DNA of 46,533 nt from contig BFEA01001128.1 in the NCBI GenBank assembly GCA_003427395.1, positions 18,511 to 65,043 on the forward strand, read 5' to 3'. Every line of letters begins with the position of its first letter. Position 1 is the first letter of the stretch. The position numbers and the translations under genes were made by a program. This document shows, in pieces, positions 21,221-30,992 of this stretch. The notes below the pieces were generated by a model. The model saw only the letters and a list, made by a program, of their open reading frames with translations. It was not told the origin of the DNA and ran no database searches. The stretch comes from Chara braunii (Eukaryota; Streptophyta; Charophyceae; Charales; Characeae).

Positions 21221-21671
21221 CCCGCAACCGCGTCCGCAAATCTCTCGTACGTTCTCGACTCTCAAGCCAGTTTCTGGGAAGCAATGGCTAGGCAGAGTGT
21301 TTGATGCGAGTCGGAAAGTCATGTCGGGCTGACGATAGGCTGGCCGGTTGCGCGCTGGATCGCCACGACGGACTGTGGGATCTGGGCGAACCGTGTCGAG
21401 TCTACGATAGCGGGTGACGATCGCAGTGTTGGGAGTTAGCACGCGGCGACCGGGATCGTCGGTGCGGGTACGAGGACCGATGATTGGAGTTGAGTGAGTT
21501 ATTGGCCCGGGGCCATATTGGAATTAATGGCGAATGCGCCTTTGTTGTTGTGGATCTTTCTCTATGAACTTCCTTCTTTTGGGTTGCGTCATCTCCTATC
21601 TAGACTCTCTCTCCCCCTCCCCCTCACCTTCCCCTTTCTCCTTTATCTTTGAATGATGATGTGTCTCGATG

Positions 21672-21673
<2 letters not shown>

Positions 21674-21754
<81 letters not shown>
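21674..21754. repeat. (CT)n microsatellite in left LTR arm
   Basis: About 40 CT units within the arm, at the position equivalent to the GA run 33490-33552 in the right arm. Confidence 0.97.
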
Positions 21755-21757
<3 letters not shown>

Positions 21758-23111
21758 GCTCGCTCGCTCTCTCTCCCTCTCTTTCCCTCTTCTGGATGAG
21801 CATGAATCTTTATGCTTTCCTTTCGTGAAAGAACTTCTTCCGGAACTCTTCCATTAGTTTCCTGGGTAATCCTCCTACGCAAGGACCCCGTCTTCTTGTC
21901 TTGTGAACGGTGGATGCGTGTGTATTGTGCAAGCGATCCATCTTTTCCTGTGCACGGCTCATTTTTCGCATCTTCCACAGTGAATGAATGTATGGAAATG
22001 CGCGTCTCTTTGGCATTGATTAGATGATCGTCGTCGGGATTTTGTCCGAGAATGCAAGAGTGTTTAGATCTGTAGCTTTGAGTGCACTGCGCATGCCATC
22101 TGCCTTATGATGTCCGGCATCGACAGCCGAACCACGAGGCGGCCTCGAGAAACAAGGCGCCTGGGATCAACGTCGCGCTGACTCATTAAACCTGAGTCGC
22201 GGATCAGTCCCTTAGTTATATGCATGATCAAGCTATTGACGTGTCTTCTTTCTCTCTCTCTCTCTCCCTCTCGTGTTGAAGGAAATTGTTTATGAGTTGC
22301 GCGAGTGTTTTCTTTTCTTGATAACGTCGCAAGGTCTTTACAATTGATTGATATGTGGACTGACCAGTACCCTCCAATCGGGCACCAGCCTCCCGTACCT
22401 CTCGTCCCAACACGGCCTTTTCCGTATAACGAGGGAAGGACACGTGTATGTGAGTGGGACGTGCGAGAAGTTGTTGCACAGATCGGCGGACGATACTACT
22501 TCCCTCTGGCAAATCGTTGTTCAGGGTTCGTAGAGGCTGGGTTTGTCATTATCGACACGCACTTCCCACCTCACTCGATATTGTTGCCATTCAACGAGTT
22601 GATTGTCATCCCGTGGACGGCAGCAGAACCCCACTGGCCGCGCACTCTATGCACCGAATGCTAGCGTTTTGAGCGCTACGAATCCAGGGGTTTCCACTAC
22701 CGTGTGCGGAGTGAAGACGAGCATAAAGAAAGAGCCACGCGGCCGAGACCATCCACGTCGGACTCGGAACTGACCATCGAACGACGACGAGATTTGATAC
22801 GAAAATGAGACACGCGGAGCGTGCCAAAGCCTTTCCGTTCTAAACGACGGGCTGTAGCTCGGTGGGAGACCGACAATACTTCTTGGATTGAATTTGGATT
22901 CTTCTCTTTTCACGCTGTGTCCGCGCGCGCATTCCGCGACGCGCGAAAAAAATGGACTTGCTTCATCAGACCAACACGGGGGATTTCAGTTCCATCTGTG
23001 TCCCCACACTCAATTTCCAAAAATCCTTGGCACAACCCATCTTGCTGGTTTTTTGGGCCTCTTTCCGCACGCCTAACACTCCGAACGAAAAACAGCACAG
23101 GGCGTGAGGTT

Positions 23112-24110
23112 AGGACGTCACAGAAGACCGGGAGCTTCCACCTTGGCTATGGTGGAGCCTGACGGGTAGGAGGAGGAAGAAGGGGGCTAGGGAGGAGAGT
23201 GGCGAGGTACCTAGCTGGCTATGGTGGGCACCAACTTCATCACCTTCTTAGGTATTGCATCTGGAAGGCCCCAGTTGCGGTTGGGGTAGTCTGCCAAAGC
23301 CTCGGCCTTTGAGAGGGAAGGAGAAGAGTGTCCATGGCTATGGTGGACCTCATGTGGTGCTTTCAGTAGAAGAGGGATTCGAACATTGATTCTGGTCCAG
23401 CCATTCAACATTATTATTATTATTATTATTTATTGTTTGAGTAAGAGGGGAGAAGAAAAGGAGGAGGAGAGTGGTTGGCTAAGAAGAAGGGAATTATCAT
23501 TGATCGTCGCTGCTGTATATCTTCTTCTTCTTTCTTTCTTCTTCTTGTTTTTTTCCCCCTCTCTCTCCTTTCAAGTTCATTCATTTCTTTTTGCAATTGG
23601 AGGACATTGTACTTTCTCATGAATGTGTACTACAAAACTGGCCAGGATCGTAATATTGGTATCAGAGTGGATTCTACTTGCTGGAGAGAGTCGACTTTGC
23701 CACCATAACCCAAACCTGAGTGGTTAGGGCTAACCACTTAGGGTTAGGGTAGGAAGTTAAGGTCAAGTGGGGCAGCGTGGTGAAAGAGGAGCTGCTCCTA
23801 CCTAGCTGGGTCATGTAGGGTCTACGATAGACCCAGCCAGGTTGCTAGAGTGTGTGTGTCCAGCCAGAGTCTGTGTTGACGCTAACTTCAATTGCAATTG
23901 TCTGTTGCTGGAATCCTCGATGGTCGTCCAGGTGACGCCATCATTGTCCGCTGGTTCTCCGTGTGCTCTGCACCCCAGCTGGTTGCTGCCCGTCGAATCT
24001 GAGCGTGAGTTGACGTCATCGTCGATGGCGTGATCTCTGTGAGGCTTACTGATTCATGTCGTTTTCCCCCGCTGATTGGATGAAGAGAGGAGAGGGAGAG
24101 AGGGGGGGGG
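23112..24110 (+). mobile_element. non-coding plus-strand LTR-retroelement fragment
   Basis: A primer-binding site TGGTATCAGAG lies at 23657-23667, preceded by AT-rich LTR-like sequence with an ATT run (23411-23430). A purine tract ending in nine G (about 24083-24110) looks like a polypurine tract on the same strand. Only ~420 bp without coding frames lie between, as in TRIM-type elements. I cannot find the second LTR after the purine tract: the next bases belong to the opposite-strand element. A hairpin GGGTCTA..TAGACCC lies at 23818-23834. Confidence 0.45.
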
Positions 24111-24128
24111 TAGTGATGTGATCGGGAT

Positions 24129-24854
24129 CTACCTCCTAGTTGGAATGGGCCAATAGAGGCGGTACATGGAGGGGATTTCACGGGGNCGACGGGGAGGAAG
24201 TGGGGGTAGGAAGCGATTCATTCCTTCCATCGTCACCAGAAGCTCCTCATATCGGATGATCCGGTGAAAGTGGGGGAAGTGATCGCCGCTGCGAGGGAGG
24301 GAAGCAAGGTAGTCGTGATAGAAGGAGGAGAGGGTGCGAAAAAGCGCCGCTCGGAAGAACTCATAGTGGCGGCAGGCGGGGATTGTCCCCGTGGCGATGC
24401 AGTAAACCTCTACCACGTTGCATCGCTCCCATGCAGCGCTGAACAGCAGGAGATGCCAGCAGAACGTGGGGGCAGTGGATTGAAGGGAGGCGTGGGGGTG
24501 GACGGTGGCGAGTGGGCGGGTAGAATAGAAGTCGCGGAAGAGATGGGGAAGGAAGGGATGGAAAGGGAAGGTGACGGGGGTACGGATGTGCTCGAGGGTG
24601 AGGAAATCAAGGGGTCGGCGGGACAGCGTCCGAGGACGAAGGCCTATCGCCCGCATCGGTACGTGGGTGAACTGGGGGACGGGTGGGGCTGGAGGAGGAG
24701 GGGGATCGGCTCTGTCTCCGTCGCGCGGTACTTGAGGTGGCGGCTGCAGGGTCGCCATCTTCGGGCTTCGGCAGCTCCGGATCCCTGGTCGGATCGTTAC
24801 CGATGCCCAGGCTAGCTTCGCTGGCGAACTCCAGCTGGCGCTTCCCGGTGGCAA
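24129..24854 (-). pseudogene. accessory ORF3, C-terminal part
   Basis: The 241-residue frame overlaps the end of the previous one in a different frame, so a shift is likely near 24650-24850. The Pro-rich start is probably a shadow, while the part from LRPRTLSRRPLDFLTLEHIR onward reads as real protein (RAALFRTLSSFYHDYLASLP, RYEELLVTMEGMNRFLP). An N at 24186 makes one residue unknown. It ends YWPIPTRR then stop. I do not recognise the family and see no signal peptide or clear membrane span. Confidence 0.5.
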
Positions 24855-25533
24855 TTTCTTCGTGCTTTCGCGCCGCTTCCGGATCTTCCGCCTCCGTTCC
24901 CGTACGCGTCACTTCCTCCGGCAAGGCTTCCCACTTAGATCCGGTTTCTTCTTCCTCCTCTTCTCCTTCGCTCAGCTCGCCCTCGCTATGTTCACTATAG
25001 CTTCCCTCCTCCGATGTTTCCTCGTCCTCGTCTTCTTCGTCATCGTCGATCACCACTTCCTCCGCCCTTGGATAAAAGGCGTGAGGGATGATATCGTACG
25101 GCTTAAGATACTCCTGCCGCAATCGTAGCGTATCCTCTTCCCTGGGTTCCTCCAAGCACGCAGTCCACTGAAGGTACGGATCCAATGATCGCTCGAAAAT
25201 GTATGGAGCAGGGTTGTCGTCACTCTGTAAATAGATGTCGGGCGAGAGATCGTCCGCCAATTGCACGATCGGTGCGATGAGCTCCTGCGCAATCAGCTGG
25301 CGGCGCCCCGGCTGTACCGATCCAAAGAGAAAGCCAAGAAGATCGCCCTCCGCGTTAGTCCTCCAAGCTTGGATGATTAGCAGTTTCGGATTTTCGATCC
25401 ACGCAGGATGGCCGCTGGTCTGTGTCCACGTCACCTGTACTCTGGCCAAGCAGAAAGACAGCTGCCAGAAGGTGGGGAAGAGAGAGGGGAGACCAAAGAT
25501 AAAGAGAGGAGCGAGAAGATCGGCGTGGTTCAT
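24607..25533 (-). CDS. accessory ORF3, central part with acidic tract
   Basis: The 308-residue frame has a globular first half (QVTWTQTSGHPAWIENPKLL, YIFERSLDPYLQWTACLEEP), then a long Glu/Asp/Ser tract at about residues 175-215, then a charged and Ser/Pro-rich C-terminus. Its ATG overlaps the TGA of the upstream frame as ATGA (25530-25533). It sits where envelope-like or other extra genes lie in gypsy elements, downstream of integrase, but I see no transmembrane segment or cleavage site and do not claim an envelope. Alternatively the overlap marks a simple one-base indel joining this to the upstream frame. Confidence 0.55.
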   Translation of the reverse strand: MNHADLLAPLFIFGLPSLFPTFWQLSFCLARVQVTWTQTSGHPAWIENPKLLIIQAWRTNAEGDLLGFLFGSVQPGRRQLIAQELIAPIVQLADDLSPDIYLQSDDNPAPYIFERSLDPYLQWTACLEEPREEDTLRLRQEYLKPYDIIPHAFYPRAEEVVIDDDEEDEDEETSEEGSYSEHSEGELSEGEEEEEETGSKWEALPEEVTRTGTEAEDPEAARKHEEIATGKRQLEFASEASLGIGNDPTRDPELPKPEDGDPAAATSSTARRRQSRSPSSSSPTRPPVHPRTDAGDRPSSSDAVPPTP

Positions 25534-26042
25534 TGGGGATGTGGGAAGGGGACGAGGGTTGGGATCGCAACTGGCCGCTCGCGCGGTGATCGGCGAATAT
25601 CGCCAAGATCCGATGCAAAGATCGGGATGAGGTTATACCCTGGTCGGGCGAGGACGTGCTGCCACACGTTGGACACTTGCTCCGTCCACTCGCGCAGCAA
25701 GGTCAAGATCGCGGTATGCCAGTGCGGATTGACCGAGCTGATGTCGCCGCTGAACGTCGCAACCAAGGTGACGTGGCTCATTCTGGGGCCCGCTCGCAAA
25801 TGAACTGCGGTTACCTCCGCGAATACTACTGCGTGAGGACTTCCTTCGATTCGAAACGTGGCAGAGGCACATATACCTTCGTCGCAGAAGAATCGCATCA
25901 AACGCCGAAGATCCGCATTGAGCCGAGGGTGACAAACTTGCCGAATCTCTGAGATGTGGCCACGTGGCTGCAACAGTTGTGCGTCAAGAACCCGCTCCGT
26001 GATAAAACTCATGGCGAGGTGGGAGAGGAGGACGAAGGACAA
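25530..26042 (-). CDS. accessory ORF3, N-terminal part
   Basis: The 170-residue frame starts MSFVLLSHLAMSF just after the integrase end. It contains VLDAQLLQPRGHISEIRQVC, RRLMRFFCDEGICASATFRI and VNPHWHTAILTLLREWTEQV, which read as a folded domain of unknown type. The start overlaps the last, poorly conserved part of the integrase frame (which ends at 26065) by a gap of only ~20 bases. It is probably the beginning of one ~640-residue accessory protein now split into three frames. Confidence 0.5.
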   Translation of the reverse strand: MSFVLLSHLAMSFITERVLDAQLLQPRGHISEIRQVCHPRLNADLRRLMRFFCDEGICASATFRIEGSPHAVVFAEVTAVHLRAGPRMSHVTLVATFSGDISSVNPHWHTAILTLLREWTEQVSNVWQHVLARPGYNLIPIFASDLGDIRRSPRERPVAIPTLVPFPHPQ

Positions 26043-26064
26043 GAGGGAGGAAGAGGAGAAAGAG

Positions 26065-27792
26065 TTAGATCGTCGTCGTTCTTCTCGCTTTCTGAGGAAG
26101 AGGGAGGAAGATTAGAAGGAGGAAGAAGACGAAGGTAGGAGGTATGCCGGACGATGGGGACAGAGCTATGGCTGGGACTAGCCTTAGACGCGATGCGCAC
26201 CGTGTTGGCGCCGGTCCGAACTCGACAACGCGAAAACAGCTAGAAAACTTGGGAGCGAGTTTCCGGTCGCGTGCACATTTACGTACCTGCACTAGGTCCC
26301 CTAATTTATATTGATGCTGGGGCCCAGCATTTCCATTCCGAGCCTCGTAGCTATGGACCTCTCTACCTTGGGCCAGTTCGGTCATCCTTTGCCTTTTTCG
26401 GGCTAGCTTCGGGACGGCCCGTTCCATTAATTCGGTGTACCTTTTGGCCTTGCCCTTGAGAGCTGCACGCGTGTCTCTACCCCTTGCTTCGGCAATTTCC
26501 GAGTTACCCCGGTAGTCGACACAGGGGATGCTATTAGTTCGAAGTTGAAAAGGGGTAAACCCCATGGACTCATGAGGGGTGGCCCGGTGGATCCCGACGA
26601 TTTGATATACGATCTCGGGCCAAGGACTCGTGTCATGTGCCGCTAAGTTCCTGCGAAGGGCGGTTTTGATCATACGGTTGACATTTTCGGCCAACCCGTT
26701 TGACTGGGACACATGGGGTGCCGTATGTAGGAGCGTGACGCCCCTTCGCGCAAGCAGTTCTTCTACCTCACCCTTGAATTCGGACCTATCGTCGGTCAGA
26801 ATTTCTTCCGTATCTAGATGGGTATAGAGGAACCGTTCGATGTACGTGGCTATTTTTGCGGCTTTTCGGGTCTTACAGGGATAGACTTCAATGTACTTGG
26901 AAAAATGATCTATTAATACTAGCATGATAGAATATTCACAGCAGTTTGGGTCAGGTGGCACGTCGATATCTGTCATGTCCATACTGACTCGTTGGAAAGG
27001 ATGCTGTACTTTCGTTGGTACGATCGTGTTTGGTCCCCGTATAGGGGCGCGATCAGCGGCACAAACCAGACAATTAGCGACAATGTATTTGACATCATCT
27101 CGTATATTGGACCAGAACCATCGGTTCTGATCTACAGTTGCCTCCGTGACACGTATTGCGAAATGAGCGGCCTGTTCTTCGTGAGCAGATTGGATCCAAT
27201 CATATCTCTGGAATGGGTGGGGAACCGTCAACCACGAGCCCGAGCCGTCAGTTTTACGTTTTTCCAAATGACCGTTGACCCATCGATAGTCCCGAGATCT
27301 CTCGGTCGCCCTACGTCTGTCGTGTTTGGTGAGGTGGCCCAGTGATAATCCCGCTAATTTTGCCAATAAAATTTTATCCGTCCAAACCTCCGCTCGTCGG
27401 TATTTTTCGTCATATTCAGGGCCGTCTCTCTGGGCGGCCTCGAATCGAACCTCCGTGGGGAGTTTGTTCGTTCTACACAGGGGATACCTCCATTCCTTGC
27501 TATTCATCCGATATCGAACGCAGGCCCCGTGCGCACGATTGACACACGTGGCACATTCTACCCAGTCGACAAACCCGGTTTCGAAAGGATGGCGGTCGAC
27601 CCCATAGACCCGTGCAATGCACGTGCAAAAATAACAAAATTTATCGGGGAGGGTGGCAAAGAAAGCTGAGGACGTGAGAGGGGCAGAATTAGTAGGAGAT
27701 GAAGGGGTAGCGGAGGCAAGTGGGGTAGTCATGATGACAGAGAAGGAAGGGATGCAGAGAGGGTAGAACAGACCAATGAGTCCTCGTGTCAC
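26065..27792 (-). CDS. pol: gypsy integrase with upstream PHD-like zinc finger
   Basis: The 575-residue frame follows RNase H after a single in-frame TGA (27793-27795). Residues ~53-106 form a PHD-like finger: CYFC, then WVECATC, H88 and C91, then WRYPLC, where Tyr103 stands in place of an expected Cys. The integrase follows: an HHCC-type region (HEEQAAH...CLVC), catalytic Asp in RVSMDMTDID, second Asp in ILTDDRSEFKG (families usually have TDNG), and Glu in QSNGLAENVNR. The C-terminal QYKLGDLVQVRK and FRVVEFGP resemble the GPY-like module. Integrase would insert cDNA into the genome; the finger might read histone tails. The last ~50 residues look like read-through. Confidence 0.85.
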   Translation of the reverse strand: MTRGLIGLFYPLCIPSFSVIMTTPLASATPSSPTNSAPLTSSAFFATLPDKFCYFCTCIARVYGVDRHPFETGFVDWVECATCVNRAHGACVRYRMNSKEWRYPLCRTNKLPTEVRFEAAQRDGPEYDEKYRRAEVWTDKILLAKLAGLSLGHLTKHDRRRATERSRDYRWVNGHLEKRKTDGSGSWLTVPHPFQRYDWIQSAHEEQAAHFAIRVTEATVDQNRWFWSNIRDDVKYIVANCLVCAADRAPIRGPNTIVPTKVQHPFQRVSMDMTDIDVPPDPNCCEYSIMLVLIDHFSKYIEVYPCKTRKAAKIATYIERFLYTHLDTEEILTDDRSEFKGEVEELLARRGVTLLHTAPHVSQSNGLAENVNRMIKTALRRNLAAHDTSPWPEIVYQIVGIHRATPHESMGFTPFQLRTNSIPCVDYRGNSEIAEARGRDTRAALKGKAKRYTELMERAVPKLARKRQRMTELAQGREVHSYEARNGNAGPQHQYKLGDLVQVRKCARDRKLAPKFSSCFRVVEFGPAPTRCASRLRLVPAIALSPSSGIPPTFVFFLLLIFLPLPQKARRTTTI

Positions 27793-28425
27793 TCACTGCT
27801 TTGATAAGATCTCAACTTGGCCGTACCCAGGTCCGATCTCTTGTTCGGGTTCGTTCCACGGAATTACCTCCTCACTCTTCGGAACCTTCTCAGGCCGGTG
27901 CAGTCGTGTCAGTCCGTCCGCATTCCCATGTCTCTCGTGCTTCCGATGACGAATGTCAAAGTCCATGCTCTGCAGCACCGTTGCCCATCGCCCGATCATG
28001 CCAGAGTAATCCTTCGATTTCTTCAGAGCCAACAGGGGCTCATGATCACTTACCAAGGTGAACTTTCGCCCGTACAGGTAAGCGCGAAAGTGGCTGATTC
28101 CCCAGAGAGCCGCGTAGCATTCCCCCGTCGGAGCGGCGTAGTTGCGCTTGCAAGCTGGCACCGATTTGGAGGCGTACTCCACCACACTCTCGAGTCCGCT
28201 TGGTCCCACCTGGGCAAGGATCGCCGAAATCGCCTCTGGCTACTAGTTAGTGATGAGGACAAAAGGCTTTTCGGGATCCGGTCTTTTAAGGACTGGAGCC
28301 GAAATGAGAGCGGCCTTGAGTTCGGGAAACGCTTGATCGCACTCCGGCGTCCAGATGAACGGTTGATCTTTGCGTAGCAGATTCGTGAGGGGTCCCGCAA
28401 TCGCCGAGAAGCCCTTGATAAATCT
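27793..28425 (-). pseudogene. pol: gypsy RNase H domain
   Basis: This continues in frame from RT after a TGA (28426-28428): RFIKGFSAIAGPLTNLL, then two consecutive TAG codons at 28240-28245, then ESVVEYASKSVPACKRNY, APTGECYAALWGISHFRAYL and FTLVSDHEPLLAL with the usual Asp of the third motif, ending in the H-GNADGLTR motif. It degrades the RNA strand during reverse transcription. Both stop sites fall at normally conserved residues, so they are lesions rather than boundaries. Confidence 0.8.
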
Positions 28426-29472
28426 TCAGTAGTACGAGGCCAGACCCAGAAAGGCGCGAACTTGCATGATACTTATAGGCACCGGCGCATCCCTGACAGC
28501 TACTACCTTCTGTGGCTCCGGCTCGAGTCCCTTGTCTGTCACCACGTGCCCTAGGAAGGAAATGGTGGTGAGAAAAAACTGACACTTCTCAAGCGCCACC
28601 TTGAAGTCCGCATCCCTTAACGCGTGCAGTGCCCATTCGATGTCCTGCACGTGTCCCTCGTAGGAACTCGAATACACTAACATATCATCCATATACACAA
28701 TCACGCAGTAGTTGACGATGCTTTGTGCCAAACGAATCTTTCTCACAAAATTCTGAAAAGTCATGTTCATGGCTCGCTGAAAGGTTGAGGGGGCGTTGCA
28801 GATACCCATCGGACATCGAATCCACTGCCACGTGCCCTCGAAAAGTACAAACGCTGTTTTCGGACGATCTTCTTCTCGAACAAGAAGATGATGGAACCCA
28901 TGGCGAACATCAGATTTGCTGAAAAATCGAGCACTCCCAATCGCATCCAACAATTCATCAATCCGGGGGAGGGGGTACACATCTTTGATCGTTATATCAT
29001 TCAACTTTCGATAATCAATGCAAATGTGAATCCCTCCGGCCTCTTTAGGCACGATTACTACGGGAAAAGACCAGGGACCTATGGCGGGCTCGATCCATCC
29101 ATTAACTTCGAATTCCTTAATCTGCTGAAAAGCGGCCGCTCTTTGAGCTGGCGTGTATCGGTAAGGAACGCAGCTAATGGGTGGATGGTCTCCCGTGAGA
29201 ATGGCATGCTCGATCACATTAGTTAAGCCGATGTCATTATCGTGTATGCTCAATACTTCTGCGTAACCGTTTAGCACACAGATTAACGACTTTCGAAGTT
29301 CTGCGGGAACGTGACTCGGTAGGGTAATTGTTGATTCCCCAAAAATCTTAAGGGGCATATCGACCCAATCAATCGGCCGTTTCCGTCGATCATAGACACT
29401 AGAGAAAACGGAACTACTGGTGCGAACAGAGAAGAATGTTGCTATCATCTGGGACTCAGCGGGGCTGATCAT
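28426..29472 (-). CDS. pol: gypsy reverse transcriptase domain
   Basis: The 348-residue frame has all RT blocks in order: PYRYTPAQRAA, EVNGWIEPAIGPWSFPVV (123-140), IDYRKLNDITIKDVYPLPR (152-170), the first Asp in FFSKSDVRHGFHH (183-195), TAFVLFEGTWQWIRCPMGI, and the active site YMDD (260-263), then FLGHVV. The catalytic residues are intact. It ends at a TGA within the conserved 'LGLASYY-RFIKGF' stretch. Upstream, a TAA near 29500 and a shift near 29600 separate it from the linker frame. The start codon given is internal; the natural protein is a polyprotein. Confidence 0.88.
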   Translation of the reverse strand: MISPAESQMIATFFSVRTSSSVFSSVYDRRKRPIDWVDMPLKIFGESTITLPSHVPAELRKSLICVLNGYAEVLSIHDNDIGLTNVIEHAILTGDHPPISCVPYRYTPAQRAAAFQQIKEFEVNGWIEPAIGPWSFPVVIVPKEAGGIHICIDYRKLNDITIKDVYPLPRIDELLDAIGSARFFSKSDVRHGFHHLLVREEDRPKTAFVLFEGTWQWIRCPMGICNAPSTFQRAMNMTFQNFVRKIRLAQSIVNYCVIVYMDDMLVYSSSYEGHVQDIEWALHALRDADFKVALEKCQFFLTTISFLGHVVTDKGLEPEPQKVVAVRDAPVPISIMQVRAFLGLASYY

Positions 29473-29603
29473 CTCCGTTTCTTTAGTTTCAACATCAGTC
29501 TCTTAACCAACCGAGGTCGGTTCCACAGTTAGCCCCGTTAGATCCGTCATTTCATGCATTAGATCAGATACATCACTTACCGGTGCTTCCGCCTCTTGTT
29601 TAA

Positions 29604-30017
29604 TCAAAGCGATGGTGACTCCTGTCGTTGGTAACGTTCTGGCGAAAAAACAGAAACATCCAGATATTGTTCCGTTTGCTGATAACGCGTTCGTAAGGAG
29701 AGAGCTCCTTCATACAAGGTGCGAGGGGGTTCTGAATCATCGGCCAGGTCAGATACTTGTAATATAGGTTCCCCAAGTAGGACCGAAGGACTAACTTGAG
29801 TTACCGGAGGCGCAAGCGCGCTGTCTCTTGAATCCACGTGGAAGCTTCGAGCAGGGTCGGGGCACACTTGGAATTCTTCGNGAATTTCGTGTTCGAACAG
29901 TTCAACCATGTGCTTCCATTCGTCTTCGCTTGGCAGCTCTTCTTTGTATTCCTGTTCCCTTATCCCACTATCAATATCCGAGGAAGAACACTCCTTGGGA
30001 TTGATGTATCTAATCAT
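29604..30017 (-). pseudogene. gypsy protease-RT linker region
   Basis: The 137-residue acidic frame is in frame with the protease after a TAA at 30024-30026. It holds EYKEELPSEDEWKHMVELFE and an N at 29881 (one unknown residue). It ends by a +1 shift in the ...RQESPSL segment, after which VTIALIKQEAEAPV continues toward RT. There is no catalytic motif; probably spacer. Confidence 0.6.
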
Positions 30018-30023
30018 CCCTAT

Positions 30024-30992
30024 TTAGGCCGAGTTAGGGGTTCGTTTTATCGTCCGAGTGAAAATTCGCAAGGGGACAGTTTGAGGCTTTCCCCCAGTTT
30101 GAGTGAGCACCGGTTGTTTCGAATCGAAATGCAATCGTGCGCCCACTACCATCGCCCAAGGCAATCCTAATAGTACAAAATAGGAGCGCACATCTATCAC
30201 GAGCGCGTTGACGAGGACGTGTACTCGTCCAACCTTTACAGCCACGTTTTCAATAATGCCTACGATGTTCATTGCTTCCTCGTCAGTGGAGACATAATTG
30301 TCTTTGCCAGATTGAGGAAGAATGGATCTGAGTCGTCCCGTCTTTCTGACAGTGTCTAATGATATGGCTACTGCAAAAGACCCTGTGTCGATAAAGGCGT
30401 TAAACGACTTGCCCCAAATCTCGCAGTCACACTCCGCGCTTTTCCATAGCACCGGTCGAGCTCGTACGAAGTGATCTTTCGATACTAAAGAGATCGCTGC
30501 TATCCGTGCGGCCTCAGGTTCGCCGACTTCGGGTTCGGGTTGTGCCACTTCGTCGTTTCCTTCCTTCTTCTTTAACATTCGTTGTATGCGCTGATAGGTG
30601 AAGCGCTTTTGATTTTTCTGGCAATGCTGTAAAAGCTTATCATTCGCCGCTTCAAATATGGTGAGCAGATGTCCCACCGGGATCGGAACACGAATATCCA
30701 GTTGTTTGAGTCCTCGTAGCACGTCAATCTCTCCTGTTCGGAACTGCAGACCAGGATTGGATTCGCGATCGACCCATTCGAGATCATAAGGGGCCGATCG
30801 GATTGCTCCGACCATGCCTGCAAGATGAAGATATTCGAGTGGATCGACCACGTCCGCAGTGTCAGAGGGAGAAGCTCCTGATGTCGACGCTATTGTCGTC
30901 GAGGGGGAAGGCTGCTCTAGGGTATATGCCACGAGCTCTCCTCCCTGGGCTGTATCCATCAAAGCAGCCACTCGTCCTTGATTCAGGGCCAC
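30024..30992 (-). CDS. gypsy aspartic protease region
   Basis: The 322-residue frame continues gag in frame past the zinc knuckle. The active site is FNAFIDTGSFAVAIS with D-T-G at 202-204, and the distal hydrophobic part VLLGLPWAMVVGARL matches the retropepsin C-terminal strand. The first ~150 residues (SPSDTADVVD, LKQLDIRVPIPVGHLL, FEAANDKLLQHCQKN) are a protease-preceding domain of unknown role. It would cut the gag-pol polyprotein. The triad is intact, unlike in element II. Confidence 0.8.
   Translation of the reverse strand: MALNQGRVAALMDTAQGGELVAYTLEQPSPSTTIASTSGASPSDTADVVDPLEYLHLAGMVGAIRSAPYDLEWVDRESNPGLQFRTGEIDVLRGLKQLDIRVPIPVGHLLTIFEAANDKLLQHCQKNQKRFTYQRIQRMLKKKEGNDEVAQPEPEVGEPEAARIAAISLVSKDHFVRARPVLWKSAECDCEIWGKSFNAFIDTGSFAVAISLDTVRKTGRLRSILPQSGKDNYVSTDEEAMNIVGIIENVAVKVGRVHVLVNALVIDVRSYFVLLGLPWAMVVGARLHFDSKQPVLTQTGGKPQTVPLRIFTRTIKRTPNSA

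Larger units (their letters stand above)
20378..23111 (+). mobile_element. left LTR arm, inverted relative to the right LTR
   Basis: This 2.73-kb segment matches the reverse complement of 32156-34851 along its full length, at an estimated ~95% identity where I compared by eye (for example the final 150 bp). Order of landmarks: U3-like start at 'ccccataaaaaccccg', TATA box at 21214, CT run at 21674-21754, then 'gggcgtgaggtt' at the end. The match stops at 23111, precisely where the right arm meets its primer-binding site, so this end is a true LTR terminus. The start lacks about 64 bp present in the right arm. GA- or CT-rich open frames in both arms are compositional, not genes. Confidence 0.8.

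Noticed and set aside
23730-23755. ttagggttaggg near the plus-strand retroelement fragment
   Set aside because: Two units only, next to a palindrome; not a telomere or interstitial array.
24129-26042. retroviral-type envelope gene
   Set aside because: Position fits, but no signal peptide, transmembrane span or cleavage motif is visible.
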